A DNA stretch of 64,000 nucleotides from Ephydatia muelleri (lineage: Eukaryota; Porifera; Demospongiae; Spongillida; Spongillidae), in the NCBI GenBank assembly GCA_013339895.1, contig JABACO010000015.1, forward strand, positions 7,948,565-8,012,564, read 5' to 3'. The position numbers were made by a program, and so were the translations under genes. The notes beneath the pieces were generated by a model. That model worked only from the letters and a program-made list of their open reading frames with translations. It did not search any database and had not been told where the DNA came from. Below, piece by piece: positions 53,820 to 64,000 of the stretch (the stretch's first letter is position 1; each line of letters opens with the position of its first letter).

Positions 53820-54310
53820 TTTCAAACACGTTTATAATTTATGATAAATCAGACTGATCGTGGGTGATGCTCCCATTCAAACCGCACCTATTATTCATAT
53901 ATCTGTCTTGTTGATATTTATAACTCGCTGATCTTCGAAATATTGTCGACGTCATTGCTACGCACGATCAAAGTACCCCCTCTTAGATACGGCCTCTAAT
54001 ATCACATGGACGTATAAAAAGGATGCGCGGCTATTAGAGTAATAGTGTTGGTTGCGCTTAGGTAATTTTATTAACTGCGGTGGTAGGGTGTATGAAAGAA
54101 CAAATGACCTCAAAGAAATGACTTGAAAAAAGCATGAAATGTGGGTTGCAAAAAGTAATGAGCTCTTTGAGTAATTTTTTTACGTCATTCAAAGTATACC
54201 GTAATGTCCAATTATCTGAATTGTGTTCATGCAGCCGTGACTTGTTAATTTTTACTCTATCCGTTACGGAGATAGGTGTGCAAAGTTAATTATGGTGTGG
54301 ATTCCGTGCC
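53820..54310. other. intergenic, no gene seen
   Basis: Includes a TCCGTTACGGAGATA segment near 54255 that resembles the foldback arms at 29.4 kb. Nothing else recognised. Confidence 0.4.
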
Positions 54311-54314
54311 AAAA

Positions 54315-54600
54315 ATAGAAATTTTTTATGAGGGTGAAATTTTTCATGACATACCTCGTTATTCGTGCAAAAATTACCTGGTGAAAAAATCGTGAGGGTG
54401 AAATTTTTCCTGACATACCTCGCGGAAATTTTTCCTGACGTACCTCGCAGGAGGGTGAAAATTTTCCTGACGTATCCCGCGAAACTCATGAGGGTGAAAT
54501 TTTTCATGACGTACCTTGTGATGGTGAAATTTTTCACGACGTACCTCGCGGAACTCGTGAGGGTGAAATTTTTCATGATGTACCTCGCAGAACTTTTAAC
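54315..54600. repeat. tandem array of GAGGGTGAAATTTTTCATGACGTACCTCG units
   Basis: About eight imperfect copies of a 28-40-base core, with GAGGTACGTCA-like complements within. All frames stay partly open, producing spurious ORFs on both strands. Confidence 0.88.
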
Positions 54601-54738
54601 GGTGCTATTATTCCTGACGGAATATATTTTCATCACGGTTAATTTTGTTTGCATGACGTTATCTAGGACTTGTAATCAGACGCATCCAATTTACAACTGA
54701 CGGTAACTTTCAAATCAAGCATTCTAAACCTATCATAA

Positions 54739-54960
54739 AATGACAGAGTACAGTCACTGGGAAACATAGTGCAGAACTTCTAAATAAATGTCAATTCCAT
54801 AATTATGACTCGTAGCCATTGGGTCTATCATTAAACACAGGTCTTCAAATTCATCCTCTGTAATGCTTGTTGAAATCGTAGTACACTGACATCTCCATCT
54901 TCCTCCACCTCTGGCAGAGAACCTTCATAATCTAAACTGAAAGACAACATTTGTGCACCA
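54739..54960 (-). other. possible coding exon, unrecognised
   Basis: The minus strand has an acceptor-like GTTGTCTTTCAG near 54938, followed by LDYEGSLPEVEEDGDVSV in one frame. A different frame reads ISTSITEDEFEDLCLMID and ends YLEVLHYVSQ with a stop. Both look protein-like, but they are not compatible in one frame without a break. No family recognised. Confidence 0.22.
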
Positions 54961-55124
54961 TTACAAAATGAATGGTAGGATCTTAACATTACAACATATT
55001 CATTATACAATACATAAATATAGAAACACCATACAATATACAATGTAAATTTTCAAATGTATTTAAAAATATAATCACAAAGTAGAAATGAAGAATAAAT
55101 GTCACAGTGCATTGGGACATGCCC

Positions 55125-55812
55125 TCACGTATTGCTAGGGCCGGGCACATATTGCTAGGGCATTGCTAGGGCCGGGCACATATTGCTAGGGCCGGGCACA
55201 TATTGCTAGGGCCGGGTACATATTGCTAGGGCCTGGTACATATTGCTAGGGCCGGGCACATATTGCTAAGGCCGGGTACATATTGCTAGGGCTGGGTACA
55301 TATTGCTAGGGCCGGGTACATATTGCTAGGGCCGGGTACATATTGCTAGGGCCGGGTACATATTGCTAGGGCATTGCTAGGGCCGGGTACATATTGCTAG
55401 GGCATTGCTAGGGCTGGGTACATATTGCTAGGGCATTGCTAGGGCTGGGTACATATTGCTAGGGCCGGGTACATATTGCTAGGGCCGGGTACATATTGCT
55501 AGGGCTGGGTACATATTGCTAGGGCTGGGCACATATTGCTAGGGCCGGATACATATTGCTAGGGCCGGGTACATATTGCTAGGGTCGGGTACATATTGCT
55601 AGGGCATTGCTAGGGCCGGGCACATATTGCTAGGGCTGGGTACATATTGCTAGGGCTGGGTACATATTGCTAGGGCTGGGCACATATTGCTACATATTGC
55701 TAGGGCCGGGTACATATTGCTAGGGCCGGGTACGTATTGCTAGGGCCGGGTACATATTGGTAGGGCTGGGTACATATTGCTAGGGCCGGGCACATATTGC
55801 TAGGGCCGGGTC
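55125..55812. repeat. 20-base minisatellite, about 33 copies
   Basis: The unit is GGGCCGGGTACATATTGCTA, with C/T variants (GGGTACA, GGGCACA, GGGCTGG) and a recurring 10-base partial unit ATTGCTAGGG inserted at several places, giving a higher-order pattern. Confidence 0.95.
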
Positions 55813-55990
55813 ACATCACATTGCACGGTGAGACATGCTTCCTTGCAGGCACACAATAGCATTGCGCAGTAGGCAAATGAGAGACAGCATCTCAACCAGC
55901 ACATAACAAGGAGTATTACTTGTTGTAGTTGGTCTGCTAAATCTTTGATGGAACATGGTTGCTTCCTACCCCATTGCACCAGAGGTGGAA
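55812..55990 (-). pseudogene. C-terminal fragment of a retrotransposon ORF
   Basis: The minus strand reads IKDLADQL, CWLRCCLSF, and in a shifted frame LLRNAIVCLQGSMSHRAM. This matches the WLRC.LSF.LLR.AIMC..G block seen in the fragment at 10122-10390. It abuts the 20-base minisatellite directly, so the array may have begun in or beside this element's 3' end. Confidence 0.55.
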
Positions 55991-55999
55991 AGGACAACT

Positions 56000-58300
56000 A
56001 TTGTAGGTTGAATACTTTGACATCAACTTGAAATGTGTGATTAATTTCATTTCATTTTCATCAAGTGGAAGGTGTTCGATAATGTCATGACAGAATTTAG
56101 CTTTGCAGTGTAGTGGATGTGTCATACTGTGCATGCATTTATACAATAATGGTCATAGTGCATCCACGTACAATGCTACACATAATGAACAAAGTTTGAA
56201 TGAACTAAGAATGCAATGATTACAAGTGGATATAATTCCTTAATGAAATTATTAATATACAATGCTTAAGTTAGGCAAATACAAAACATATCATTAAATT
56301 TGATTACTTTAATGATTAAAAAGATAAAATCAAATACATGTACATGTAGCTTCCAATTGATTAACTTCAAAGTTTGAAAAATCATAATTTAAATCTCATC
56401 GTATTTGCCTAATGACTATGATGTTCAACTTAGTGGTGATAAACAAACAATCCTGCTTTCCTACCATCCAATTAGCATACATATGGTGAGGTGGCTACGG
56501 CGTATGTCATTAGGGGTGCGAGAAAAGTGAGGCTGATGCATAGGTGTTTACTGAGCACTAGAATTTGGAATGTGATATACCAAGATTAACTGGACAAATA
56601 GCTCTCACTTTTTGACAGACAGGCATATTTTTGTACATTTCTATAAATTTTACATTATGTCCGTATTACTTGACAGCTTTTATACATTGCACCAGCTGAA
56701 CAATGCAACTTTTATTACCTCTTCAACAGCTATAACTACAGCATTACCTCTATCAACATTGCTGACATCTTCATTTGTCTGTAAAAATCCCTTCCATCCA
56801 CAGCTGCAGAGGGCTTAAGTTGTCTGCTGTACGAATAGAGTGGTTTATCCTGCCCCTTTCCACTGTTCAAGTTGGTTATTGATGCGTGGAATATAAACAA
56901 AATGGAGGCAGAAGAGGTTCAAGACATTCCAATAGCATTCTGAACTGCAAAAGCAGAGCCTGTCTCATACAGATGGGTATGAGACAACCTAGGTATGGTA
57001 ACAAATGTTAGGCATGCAATCTTTTCCCCTGGCACTTAATATAAATGCTATGCACAAATACTACGTGTAATGTACATGTATGTGTTGTATCCTGTGACAA
57101 TTCTCCTTCTAAACTACATTATTCAGCTGTCAAACTAAGGCAGTAGTAGTTCAGTACAATCAAACAACAGCTTTGCTAACAATGTGAATACTGCTAGCTA
57201 AAAGCAGCAACCAATGTATTGCACAAACTAGACCTTTGAAAAAACATACATGCATGTCAAGTGTATTGTTAAAATCAGTCATATTCATATATTTACATGT
57301 AGCCACAAAAATACTGTAAGACAATAGTTTATTGGTATCAAGTGTGCATAGTGACAACACGAGCAAGCCAGCATTATGACTGCAAGGGCAATAAGAAATG
57401 AAAGTAACTGCATGTGATGCTGGTATAATGAACCACGAGAAGTTTAGCATGTGTTATATGTAAATTGTATGAAAAAAATCACTGTAGCTACAATAAAAAT
57501 AAGAATGTACCTGCACATGTGTACCTGTAAAGCAGTTCACACTGTAGAATGATTGATGGAATACTTACACTACATGAAGGCAAATTGTGTATTATTAACC
57601 AATAAACAAATTAAGATAATCATCCAATAACAGAATTTGGTACATATTAGCTTATGACAGCAATGGAGGATAGAAACACAGATTTTCATATTTCATATAA
57701 TCAGCACATGTACACGGAGTTTGCAATGTAACATACAATAAAATTCACCTCAATTTGGATGCTTTGGGGAATTTCCCCTCTCCCCAAACTTTCAATTCTT
57801 ATACACTTGGACCAATGTCACAATGCAGACTTCAGTAAATTTGCTCAGAGACTATGATGATGTAGTGTTTCACTTCATAACCCATTCCTTTCATGACTTG
57901 CATGCACATAACTTTCAAAAATGTCGTTCTATTTTGCAGTAGTACTACAACAGACAGATCACGTGACATATCTATTATTCACTTGATGAAATACATATGC
58001 AAAAAACAATTGCTTCCCCCACCCCCCTCCCCACATAATGTTTAATTGATAATAATATACAATTGCTACTCCAATAGTACTTGATTATCCACATGTATGA
58101 ACATTTACTCATTTTGTTACACACATGGACTTTAACACAGTACCCAACTATGTATACATAGTTGGGTTGCCATACATACATGGAAGGTATAAAATACAGT
58201 AACACATATACACTGCATATACATGTATCAGATGACAACATGACAAAAGCACATATCAAACAATACACGTTTATGCCAAATGTATTACACAACCTGACAC
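56000..58300. other. no gene seen; 24-base palindrome at 58143-58166
   Basis: AT-rich DNA with many ACATGTA motifs and scattered ORFs of random character. CCCAACTATGTA and its exact complement form a perfect palindrome at 58143-58166. Confidence 0.4.
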
Positions 58301-58319
58301 CCTCTCACTAACACATACC

Positions 58320-58532
58320 TCACACACACATACACACACACAGAGGCTAGACTCAACGCTCTTCAATACCAAAATACCCATTCCTCTGGCCACCACTAAG
58401 CTTTCAACACATACACCTCAAAAATAAGCATCACTTGGGAGCAACCACTCCCAATAATAATTTGAGGTTTCATCAGTAAATTCAAACTGATATAATCTAA
58501 GTTACCTGTCTTCTAGACATATGTACATGTAT

Positions 58533-58594
<62 letters not shown>

Positions 58595-58800
58595 CACACA
58601 CACACACACACACATACAGGTTAAACTCAATTTGCTCTTCAATACCAAAATACCCACTGGTCTGACCACCATCAGTTATGAAGCTTTCAACACATACACC
58701 TCAAAGATAAGCATCACATGGGAGCAACCACGCCCCTTTAGGGTGCAATAATAATTTGAGGTTTCATCAGTAACTTCAAAGGGATATCATTATGTAAAAC
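58320..58800 (+). repeat. tandem duplication of about 290 bases with (AC)n between
   Basis: The block CTCTTCAATACCAAAATACCCA ... CTTTCAACACATACACCTC ... AATAATTTGAGGTTTCATCAG occurs at about 58358-58475 and 58636-58772. An (AC)n run lies between them at about 58536-58612. The second copy has a short open frame that the first lacks. Confidence 0.8.
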
Positions 58801-58989
58801 TCATGTACATGTATAAAACACACACCAACACACATACACACACACACACACCACCAACACACACAAACATCACACAGGGTAGCTTGCTGTCTGCAAAAGT
58901 AGTGTACAGCAGAGCTATTGTATGCCCTCACTGCAAACACAACACATAGTACCACACACATACCTGCATCACATACTGATAGTGTACCT

Positions 58990-59985
58990 ATTGCATATTG
59001 TGAACTGGTTCAAATACTGTACATCCATAGTATTGATTTTCATAACATAATGTGCTGTCATAACAAGATTGGCCAAATGCAGGGTTTCATTGATACATGT
59101 ATGGGGGCGGGGCAGGGGAGTAGCCCATCTATTCTTTTTACAGTGCATTTAAAATACATTACACTTACACATATAATTGCTAACACCATGTTATATTCCA
59201 TACATTACAGGTCAGTTTCTCTTTGTTTCATCTTAGATGAGTGTTAGTCTGCAGATACATGTAGTTACATAAGGTACATTAATTTAGGAACATGGCATCT
59301 TCAATTATCATTTTGATTCAACTGCAATGATTTTTGGTGGCTTCTTAACCAAAATTAGCCAATTTAAGGGTACATAAATCAAAGTATATTATTCAACCGT
59401 GTACACAGTCAAAATTATGGTATTTGTTTATTTGGAGATCATTGCATGCTTAAAGGGATGCTTAATTCAGTGATTTGAATTCAATAAGACAGTACTTCAG
59501 GTAATTAAGTACATAAAATAGCAACATAACTGGAATCATATGATTTGATTTTAGATACTTAATAATGAGTTTATTTAACATCAATTTCTTTCCCTTTCAC
59601 AGCAGTATCTGAGGAAGGTTCAAAACATTGGTGGCCACCATTCCATTGAATGAAGTACTTTACGTTATTGATTTCTAACAAACGCGCTTATATTAGGTGA
59701 AAGCGCATGCGCAACAATAAATCAATAAAAACCGTAGACTTTTGTTTCAAGGATTAAGCAGTTCAAGTGATCGAGCTAGAAAGCTTTTTGAGAGAGTTGT
59801 AGATATTGTAGCAAATGACATAGTGCAAGAACGTCCATGCAAACTCTCTATTGCGTACACCTCACCACGATACTTCGGCCGACTCATGCTCAAGCAGAAT
59901 GTCATTGTCTGGTGATCGGTGGAGAATGAGTGCTTCGCAGACTGGAGTTTCTTGGGCTCAGGAGGTTCTGGTAGTAGTAGCGCTG
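58990..59985. other. no gene seen
   Basis: AT-rich DNA without recognisable exons or repeats. Confidence 0.4.
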
Positions 59986-59987
59986 CA

Positions 59988-60212
59988 CCGGAGAATAGCC
60001 GGCTCTTTGGAAGTTTCGCCAGGATTAACAGATTGTAAAAAGGACTGCGTCAGCATGGGTTCACGACTGCATTTGTGTGGCTGTACATGCATGCACATGC
60101 AGTCGTGAACCCACGCTGACGCAGACCGTCCTTTGCATTTATTTTTTGGTCCTTTTTACAATCTTTGCGCTTGCTCTAAAACCCAAATAGGCGGCTATAC
60201 TCCGGAGTAGTC
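59988..60212. repeat. foldback with about 55-base near-perfect inner arms
   Basis: The inner arms contain GCGTCAGC(A/G)TGGGTTCACG and its complement around a loop near 60090 that itself contains TGTACATGCATGCACATG. Outer arms (GGAGAATAGCCG with CGGCTATACTCC) pair imperfectly. One arm has a 25-base insertion. Confidence 0.8.
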
Positions 60213-60767
60213 TGCATGTGCAGACTGCATGGTTGCCCACGGCTCACGATAAGATGAATTTGGCATCATGGGGCCTTGGTCTAAAGCGACACTTCTGCCA
60301 TGATCCAGCAGTGACATTTCCTACGTCCAACACCTGCCTACTGCAATCATTAATGTGAACACCTTCTCCTTCAGGATGACCTATAGGATTGGCAACAGTC
60401 TAGGCTGCTTAGGACATGTTTGACCCTTTTCCTTGAACACCTTTCAGTTGCCATCTGTTACCTTGTTCAGATGCACACTTTTTGCCCTTGTTTCACATAT
60501 TGCCTCTTGCAAGCTGCAAGCTTCAACACTTCATTATACACATGCATGTATCAGTTTTGTATATGTTTCTGTTTTACATTTGTCTTGATGATGTCTGTTT
60601 TGATGATGCCTCCTATCCTACCACGTATACATTCCAGCTATATAGCGTTAGTCTGGAAATCTAGGATCTGGCGTTCGTGCATAAGTTTACCTTTTTGATG
60701 ATTCATATGTATTCTGATATTCATATCACGAAAGCGTAGTCTTAATCATGACTACATCATTCCCTAC

Positions 60768-63440
60768 AGTGCCCGACCGTTTATACGGAAAAGTAACAGC
60801 TCGATTAATAAGGCATATGTTAGACAAACTGTCAGTGTACTTTGTCTGCACCACTAATGACATTCATATTTACCTATAATTACATTCCCAAAGCCAGTGT
60901 AAGCAATGCAATTGAATTTTAAGAGACAGCTTTCAGCAACCCCCTTTCTTTGAGCTCTCGCAACTATAAATGGTGCAGTGTACAATGTATTTCATACGTG
61001 TTGCTCATGTACACTGTAGTATAGTACACTGCCCTGCATCGTGTTATGTGTACCTGCAGGTCAGTTTGTTGAGTCTGCTGTATTCCTTCCATCATCATTG
61101 ATGGGCATGTGATGTACAGCAAGTGATTAGCATGTGTTACTAACCTGCATGTGCTCGGTTGGTGTACTTTTCTCAATGTCACATTGTGGGCACACCAATC
61201 TTGATGGCATTAAATATTACTGACTCTCAGAGTGTTCCAAAGTGCTAGCAACATGATCATGTATAAGCAAATCTGCATTCATGCAAACACAGTCCAAAAG
61301 AGTGTACATGATACTCACCAATTGATACTTCCTTGCACAAACTGCATGCATTTTAAAGGCAAGCACTGTTGCAGAATGAATATACAAGAAGTGAAAGTAA
61401 CTGATGCATTTGACATTATGAACCTGTCACCTGAGGAGACAAGGTGGAATGGAACATCACCTAATCCGTGTTGGTTTGCATCTGTAGGGCATTGTGCTCT
61501 ATTAAAGTGGTATCTGCGTGTTTGTGTCTTTATGTGCGTGTAACTGTGTGTGCGCGCACGCATGTGTTCTTGCGTGCAATGACCATGCAGCATGCACACA
61601 CAGAGGTAGGGTATATGAGTGGTATTGGCCATCTGCTTTAATTAAGAACGTATATGTAAATACTCATCGTGTTGCGATCTTGAATCAGTCAAAATTTCAG
61701 GACCGCGTGCAACATCAAACACATCTATAAATGTGGAAGGCACGGTAAATTACACAACTACCCTAACCCTCTGTAATTAGATTTATAAATACCACGTCTG
61801 ACGTGTGCTTTTGATCGGTCTAGTCTTGAAACGTTAGCGTCGTGTCTGCGACCGAGAAACATTACGTGATTTTAGTTTTTGCTGTGCTGTAATTGGAAAC
61901 GTCGTTATTGCATGTCTTCGCTCGTGATTCATTGGAAACGTCGTTATTGTCTTCGCTCGTGATTGTACTATTTGCTCCGCCTAGCCCTAGATCGCCTTCC
62001 GAACATCTTGAAACAGATAAAGATTCAGGAGAACCAGGGTAAATGCTATAGTACAACGGTATTTATTATTATAAACTTTATCGCAGAGTATATTTCTTTT
62101 CTTATTAAAGACATCCAGGAGAAGTAAGCTATACAATGACTACTTTAAATTTGTATTGTTTTACACATGCAGACAGAGTATTTTTGGTGTAGGTGCTCTG
62201 CGTTTTTAAAGAAGTGAGGTACATGCGCAACTGCTATGCTAGCTATCAATTATACCAATGCACTTATTCAGGTAATGGCTGCACATTCAAGTGGCATGAA
62301 ATGCCTTGGCTGTGAAAATTATTGAAGATATCAAATTGGGCAAACGTATTCAATATATTTATGAAGAATTTGGCGTTGGTAAGTCCCAAGTATACCAGGA
62401 ATACAAAGACAGAGACAAGGTCCCAGCAAAAAATGTTTTGGATGGTGCTGTTCCAAAAACATCCAAAATTGTTGTTAATAAAGCTAAATATCACGACATT
62501 GATAGTAAAGTTTTCAATTGGTTTTGTTCACTTCGTGCACTAAGAGGAACACAAAAACCGCTACCAGTTTCTGGTCTCCTAATTAAAGCACGTGCCATGT
62601 ATGAGGCTAAAAAAAATGGGGTACAGGATTTTAAAGCATCATATACCACTGAGAGTACATTTCCCTACAGATGGAAACCAGCACGTATCAAGTGCCATTC
62701 AGCCATTCCACCTTGTCTCCTCAGGTGACAGGTTCATAATGTCAAATGCATCAGTTACCTTCACTTCTTGTATATTCATTCTGCAACAGTGCTTGCCTTT
62801 AAAATGCAGTTTGTGCAAGGAAGTATCAATTGGTGAGTATCATGTATACTGTTTTGGACTGTGTTTGCATGAATGCAGATTTGCTTGTACATGATCATGT
62901 TGCTAGCACTTTGGAACACGCTGAGAGTCAGTAATCTTTAATGCCATCAAGATTGGTGTGCCCACAATGTGACATTGAGAAATATATACCAACCGAGCAC
63001 AGGTTAGTATAATCACTTGCTGTACATCACATGCCCATCAATGATGATGGAAGGTATACAGCAGACTCAACACACTGACCTGCAGGTACACATAACACGA
63101 TGCAGGGCAGTGTACTATACTACAGTGTACATGAGCAACACGTATGAAATACATTGTATATGCAAGTCTTTCAGGTACACTGCACCATTTATAGTTGCGA
63201 GAGCTCAAAGAAAGGGGGGTTGCTGAAAGCTGTCTCTTAAAATTCAATTGCATTGCTTAGTTTGTTTTGTTAATAAAGGCTACACTACATTGGCTTTGGG
63301 AATGTAATTATAGGTAAATATGAATGTCATTAGTGGTGCAGATAACTTTGGGCAAAGTACACTGACAGTTTGCCTAACATATGCCTTATTTTCCGTATAC
63401 AGTAATCGAGCTGTTACTTTTCCGTATAAACGGTCGGCAC
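60768..63440. repeat. large inverted repeat, about 750-base arms, 1.1-kb interior
   Basis: 60768-61525 and about 62640-63440 are reverse complements at high identity. Both contain CCTGTCACCTGAGGAGACAAGG and GCATGTGATGTACAGCAAG blocks. Terminal sequence begins CGACCGTTTATACGGAAAAGTAACAG. The interior (61530-62280) shows no gene until a pogo-type transposase fragment. The arms hold short open frames on mirrored strands that I do not recognise (VKVTDAFDIMNLSPEE). Confidence 0.82.
62300..62645 (+). pseudogene. pogo/Tigger (CENP-B type) transposase fragment
   Basis: The open frame reads LAVKIIEDIKLGKRIQ, EEFGVGKSQVYQEYKDRDKV, TSKIVVNKAKYHDID, VFNWFCSLRALRG, LPVSGLLIKARAMYEAKKNG and FKAS. It then ends abruptly in the inverted-repeat arm. 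The first part is the helix-turn-helix of the psq/CENP-B N-terminal domain and the second is the Tc5/CENP-B DNA-binding domain. The DDE catalytic domain is missing, so this is a truncated DNA-binding half captured between the arms of another repeat. Confidence 0.75.
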
Positions 63441-63467
63441 TGTACTTTAAAGTTATCAGTTCCTCAG

Positions 63468-63493
63468 GGGGGGGGGGGGGGGGGGGGGGGGGG
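63468..63493. repeat. poly-G tract
   Basis: About 25 consecutive G just outside the large inverted repeat. Confidence 0.95.
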
Positions 63494-63593
63494 AGGGGCT
63501 CATAAACATATCACCACACCCATCTCCATCCAAAGTTTGGTGATTGACTACAACCATGTAAAGACGCGACGAAAGTGAAAAAAAAACTTACAA

Positions 63594-63925
63594 CAAGTAA
63601 GTAAAAACATTCTCTATACGAGAAAGTTGGTGGCATATAGGATTAAAAGACAATGGTGGTTTAAAAAGCACGGAAAACAAGATTTGACTGGAATGTGACT
63701 GGGTAAAATGAACTTCCAGGGTCTATTTATAGTTAGCACATTCAGTACATTCTAAAATAGTGTATGCTGATGCCGGAGTGTGCTAAATATAGGCCTAGTT
63801 CATTTTACCATGTCCCATTCCAGTCAAATCTTGTTTCGTGCTTTTTACACCACCATTGTCTTTCAATCCTATATGCCACCAACTTTCTCTTATAGAGAAT
63901 ATTTTTATTTACTTGTAAAATTTTG
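63594..63925. mobile_element. MITE with about 125-base terminal inverted repeats
   Basis: The left arm (63594-63720) and right arm (63790-63925) pair through CAAGTAA, AGAAAGTTGGTGGCATATAG, GACAATGGTGGT, CAAGATTTGACTGGAATG and GTAAAATGAAC, with roughly 10 percent mismatches. The centre of about 65 bases is unpaired. No coding capacity. Confidence 0.85.
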
Positions 63926-64000
63926 GTATATGTGCAATAGAAATGTAACGCTTGCATTGAAATGTATGACGAATTAAAAATTCAAAGCATGACATACTCC

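Noticed and set aside
58521..58751. Possible fibronectin-III-like strand (PTGLTTIS...ITWEQP) after an (AC)n run
   Set aside because: Only one of the two tandem copies is open, there are no splice sites, and the similarity is too short to support a domain.

Overview
The window looks like nuclear DNA from an early-branching animal, most likely a sponge. Its cellular genes have many small exons with GT-AG introns, mostly about 60-400 bases. Mobile elements and satellites fill most of the rest, and the short palindrome ACATGT recurs in the non-coding DNA. The phylum is inferred from general style, not from a diagnostic marker. No prokaryotic gene organisation, tRNA, rRNA or CRISPR array was seen.

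Bases 1-17100 hold most of the cellular genes. There is a 27-base minisatellite, then a tandem pair of five-exon secreted proteins of ependymin-related type (1918-2744 and 3103-3949), each with its own TATA box. Next is a reverse transcriptase ORF framed by 141-base inverted repeats (4367-6588). It is followed by a tandem pair of fifteen-exon SEC14-like (CRAL-TRIO plus GOLD) genes (6670-9643 and 10453-13030). The 3' halves of this pair are nearly identical, introns included, and the second copy carries a frameshift that removes its acidic tail. Fragments of the same or related retrotransposons lie at 10.1 and 15.1 kb.

Bases 17100-28400 and 46100-52200 hold copies of one large repetitive unit. 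The most complete copy (46112 to about 52200) carries two convergent, decayed genes. One (alpha) has the zinc-binding and RING signatures of the RAG1 N-terminal region. The other (beta) resembles an uncharacterised mobile-element ORF family. The 17.7-28.0 kb locus is two partial units fused in inverted orientation near 22571. A more divergent RAG1-N-like gene remnant lies just downstream at 52956-53790.

Bases 28400-42700 are nested mobile DNA. A hAT-type element (30371-36829) is interrupted by a young Ty3/Gypsy retrotransposon (31248-35740). The Gypsy element has identical 91-base LTRs, a tRNA primer site overlapping the gag start, and a correctly phased GGGAAAC slip site between gag and pol. 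A transposase-like reading frame with three in-frame stops (38427-40057) lies between two arrays of the same minisatellite.

Bases 42700-45100 encode a two-exon MACPF (perforin-like) protein with a coding octapeptide repeat and a C-terminal hydrophobic anchor. From 53.8 kb to the end I see no confident cellular gene: only minisatellites, inverted repeats, a pogo/Tigger transposase fragment and a MITE. Inverted duplications of every size are unusually frequent throughout the window.
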